A DNA stretch of 64,000 nt from Lysinibacillus boronitolerans JCM 21713 = 10a = NBRC 103108 (GTDB taxonomy: Bacteria; Bacillota; Bacilli; Bacillales_A; Planococcaceae). The DNA is taken from positions 1 to 64,000 of the forward strand of contig NZ_JPVR01000079.1 in the NCBI RefSeq assembly GCF_000772935.1, given 5' to 3'. Positions 63,435 through 64,000 of this stretch are shown piece by piece. The stretch's first letter is position 1. Every line of letters begins with the position of its first letter. A program made the translations under genes and the position numbers. The notes below the pieces were generated by a model. It was not told the origin of the DNA, did no database searches, and saw only the letters and a program-made list of their open reading frames with translations.

Positions 63435-64000
63435 GTGTTTCACTCCCTTCTTTCACCATGATTCTAATAAACATCCCTTCATTGATATTCGAGTCAATAG
63501 CAAATTGCCCATTAAACGCTTTTACACGCTCCTGCATGCCTTGAATGCCCATCGATTCTGCTACTATAATGTCCTCTACATTACAGCCTACACCATCATC
63601 TTTATAAATGATTTCGAAACCATCGTTCATTTCTTTTAAATGAATTTCAACAGAAGCTGCATAGGAATGCTTTAACGCATTATTAAGTAGCTCTTGGAAT
63701 AAACGATAAATCATTAAATTCATGCGCTCATCCTCTAAATAAAGTCGATCAATTGTGTAAATAAGCGCGAAGTTAGCTCTTCCTTGGACTTTCCGAATCA
63801 ACTTTTCTAATGCAGCATTTAAACCTAATGTATCTAGTAACGGGGGTTTGAGGTTTTCACAATAAGTACGTAATTCATGTAAGGAGGCAACCATTTGTTT
63901 ATGAATTTTTGCAAGCTTTTCTTGAATATCCGTTGTATTTTTTGCATTTACTAGGACATCCACCTCGCGAGCAATATGAAGTTGCTCCTGTAAATTGGTG
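63409..64000 (-). CDS. Sensor histidine kinase, ComP/NarX-type (partial)
   Basis: Only the C-terminal 197 residues are inside the window; the 5' part runs off the right edge. Visible parts: the end of a DHp (HisKA_3) helix (LQEQLHIAREVDVLV), ELRTYCENLKPPLLDTLGL, and a HATPase domain (FQELLNNALKHS N box, KDDGVGC, MGIQGMQERVKAFNG). The phospho-acceptor His would be just beyond the edge. It overlaps the split response regulator by 26 bp, so both are coupled. Confidence 0.82.
   Translation of the reverse strand, partial: TNLQEQLHIAREVDVLVNAKNTTDIQEKLAKIHKQMVASLHELRTYCENLKPPLLDTLGLNAALEKLIRKVQGRANFALIYTIDRLYLEDERMNLMIYRLFQELLNNALKHSYAASVEIHLKEMNDGFEIIYKDDGVGCNVEDIIVAESMGIQGMQERVKAFNGQFAIDSNINEGMFIRIMVKEGSETLDYDAHSG

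Overview
The window is an AT-rich, low-GC Firmicutes chromosome segment with strong Shine-Dalgarno sequences, many TTG/GTG starts, a sigB regulon and an S-layer-homology (SLH) exoenzyme. Gene order over about 1-16 kb follows the Bacillus subtilis ydb/ydc region (cshA-ydbS-ydbT-rhomboid-acpS-ydcC-alr-ndoAI-ndoA-rsb/sigB-tex-sprT-like). Protein flavour and the SLH enzyme suggest Lysinibacillus or a close Planococcaceae/Caryophanaceae relative; the genus is inferred, not proven. I see no prophage, insertion sequence, CRISPR array or plasmid feature, so this reads as core chromosome with small lineage-specific genes in the gaps.

Layout. 1-0.95 kb: eight tRNA genes on the minus strand (Asn-Glu-Asp-Gln-Lys-Leu-Arg-Gly), three sigma-A-type promoters, and a 16S-type leader running off the left edge. 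1-7 kb: SprT-like protein, Tex, and the rsbT-rsbU-(sigma-B promoter)-rsbV-rsbW-sigB module without rsbR, rsbS or rsbX beside it. 7-16 kb: NdoAI/NdoA toxin-antitoxin, alanine racemase, LolA-like lipoprotein, AcpS, rhomboid protease, PH-domain pair YdbS/YdbT and CshA. 16-28 kb: cell-wall genes (murF, ddl, rodA, a VanY-type carboxypeptidase), cardiolipin synthase, a YidC paralogue, an MFS pump and an AraC regulator.

29-44 kb: a LytTR regulator beside a CoA-transferase, a second MFS pump, a probable sigma-B-controlled small protein, CvfB/MntR, a ComFB-like protein, the cadC-cadA cation efflux operon with two operators, penicillin acylase, exoA and murB. 44-56 kb: HxlR/YceI divergent pair, SLH-anchored 5'-nucleotidase/phosphodiesterase, azoreductase with an MhqR-like box, a DsbA-family oxidoreductase, an FAD-Rieske oxidoreductase, Mn pyrophosphatase, an unusual DUF7662-GNAT fusion, an RpiR regulator and an MFS transporter. 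57-64 kb: thrC-thrB, MtnX, a ZIP transporter, a PAP2 phosphatase, an uncharacterised Cys-rich protein, and a ComP/ComA-like two-component pair whose response regulator is split by a frameshift and whose kinase leaves the right edge.

No obviously new multi-gene defence or metabolic system is present. The most informative observations are the split ComA-like regulator, the irregular 5' end of rsbU, matched sigma-B promoters at two loci, a 21-bp (seven-codon) tandem repeat near 42.5 kb, two terminators fused directly to the next gene's Shine-Dalgarno sequence, and four short genes that are easy to miss.
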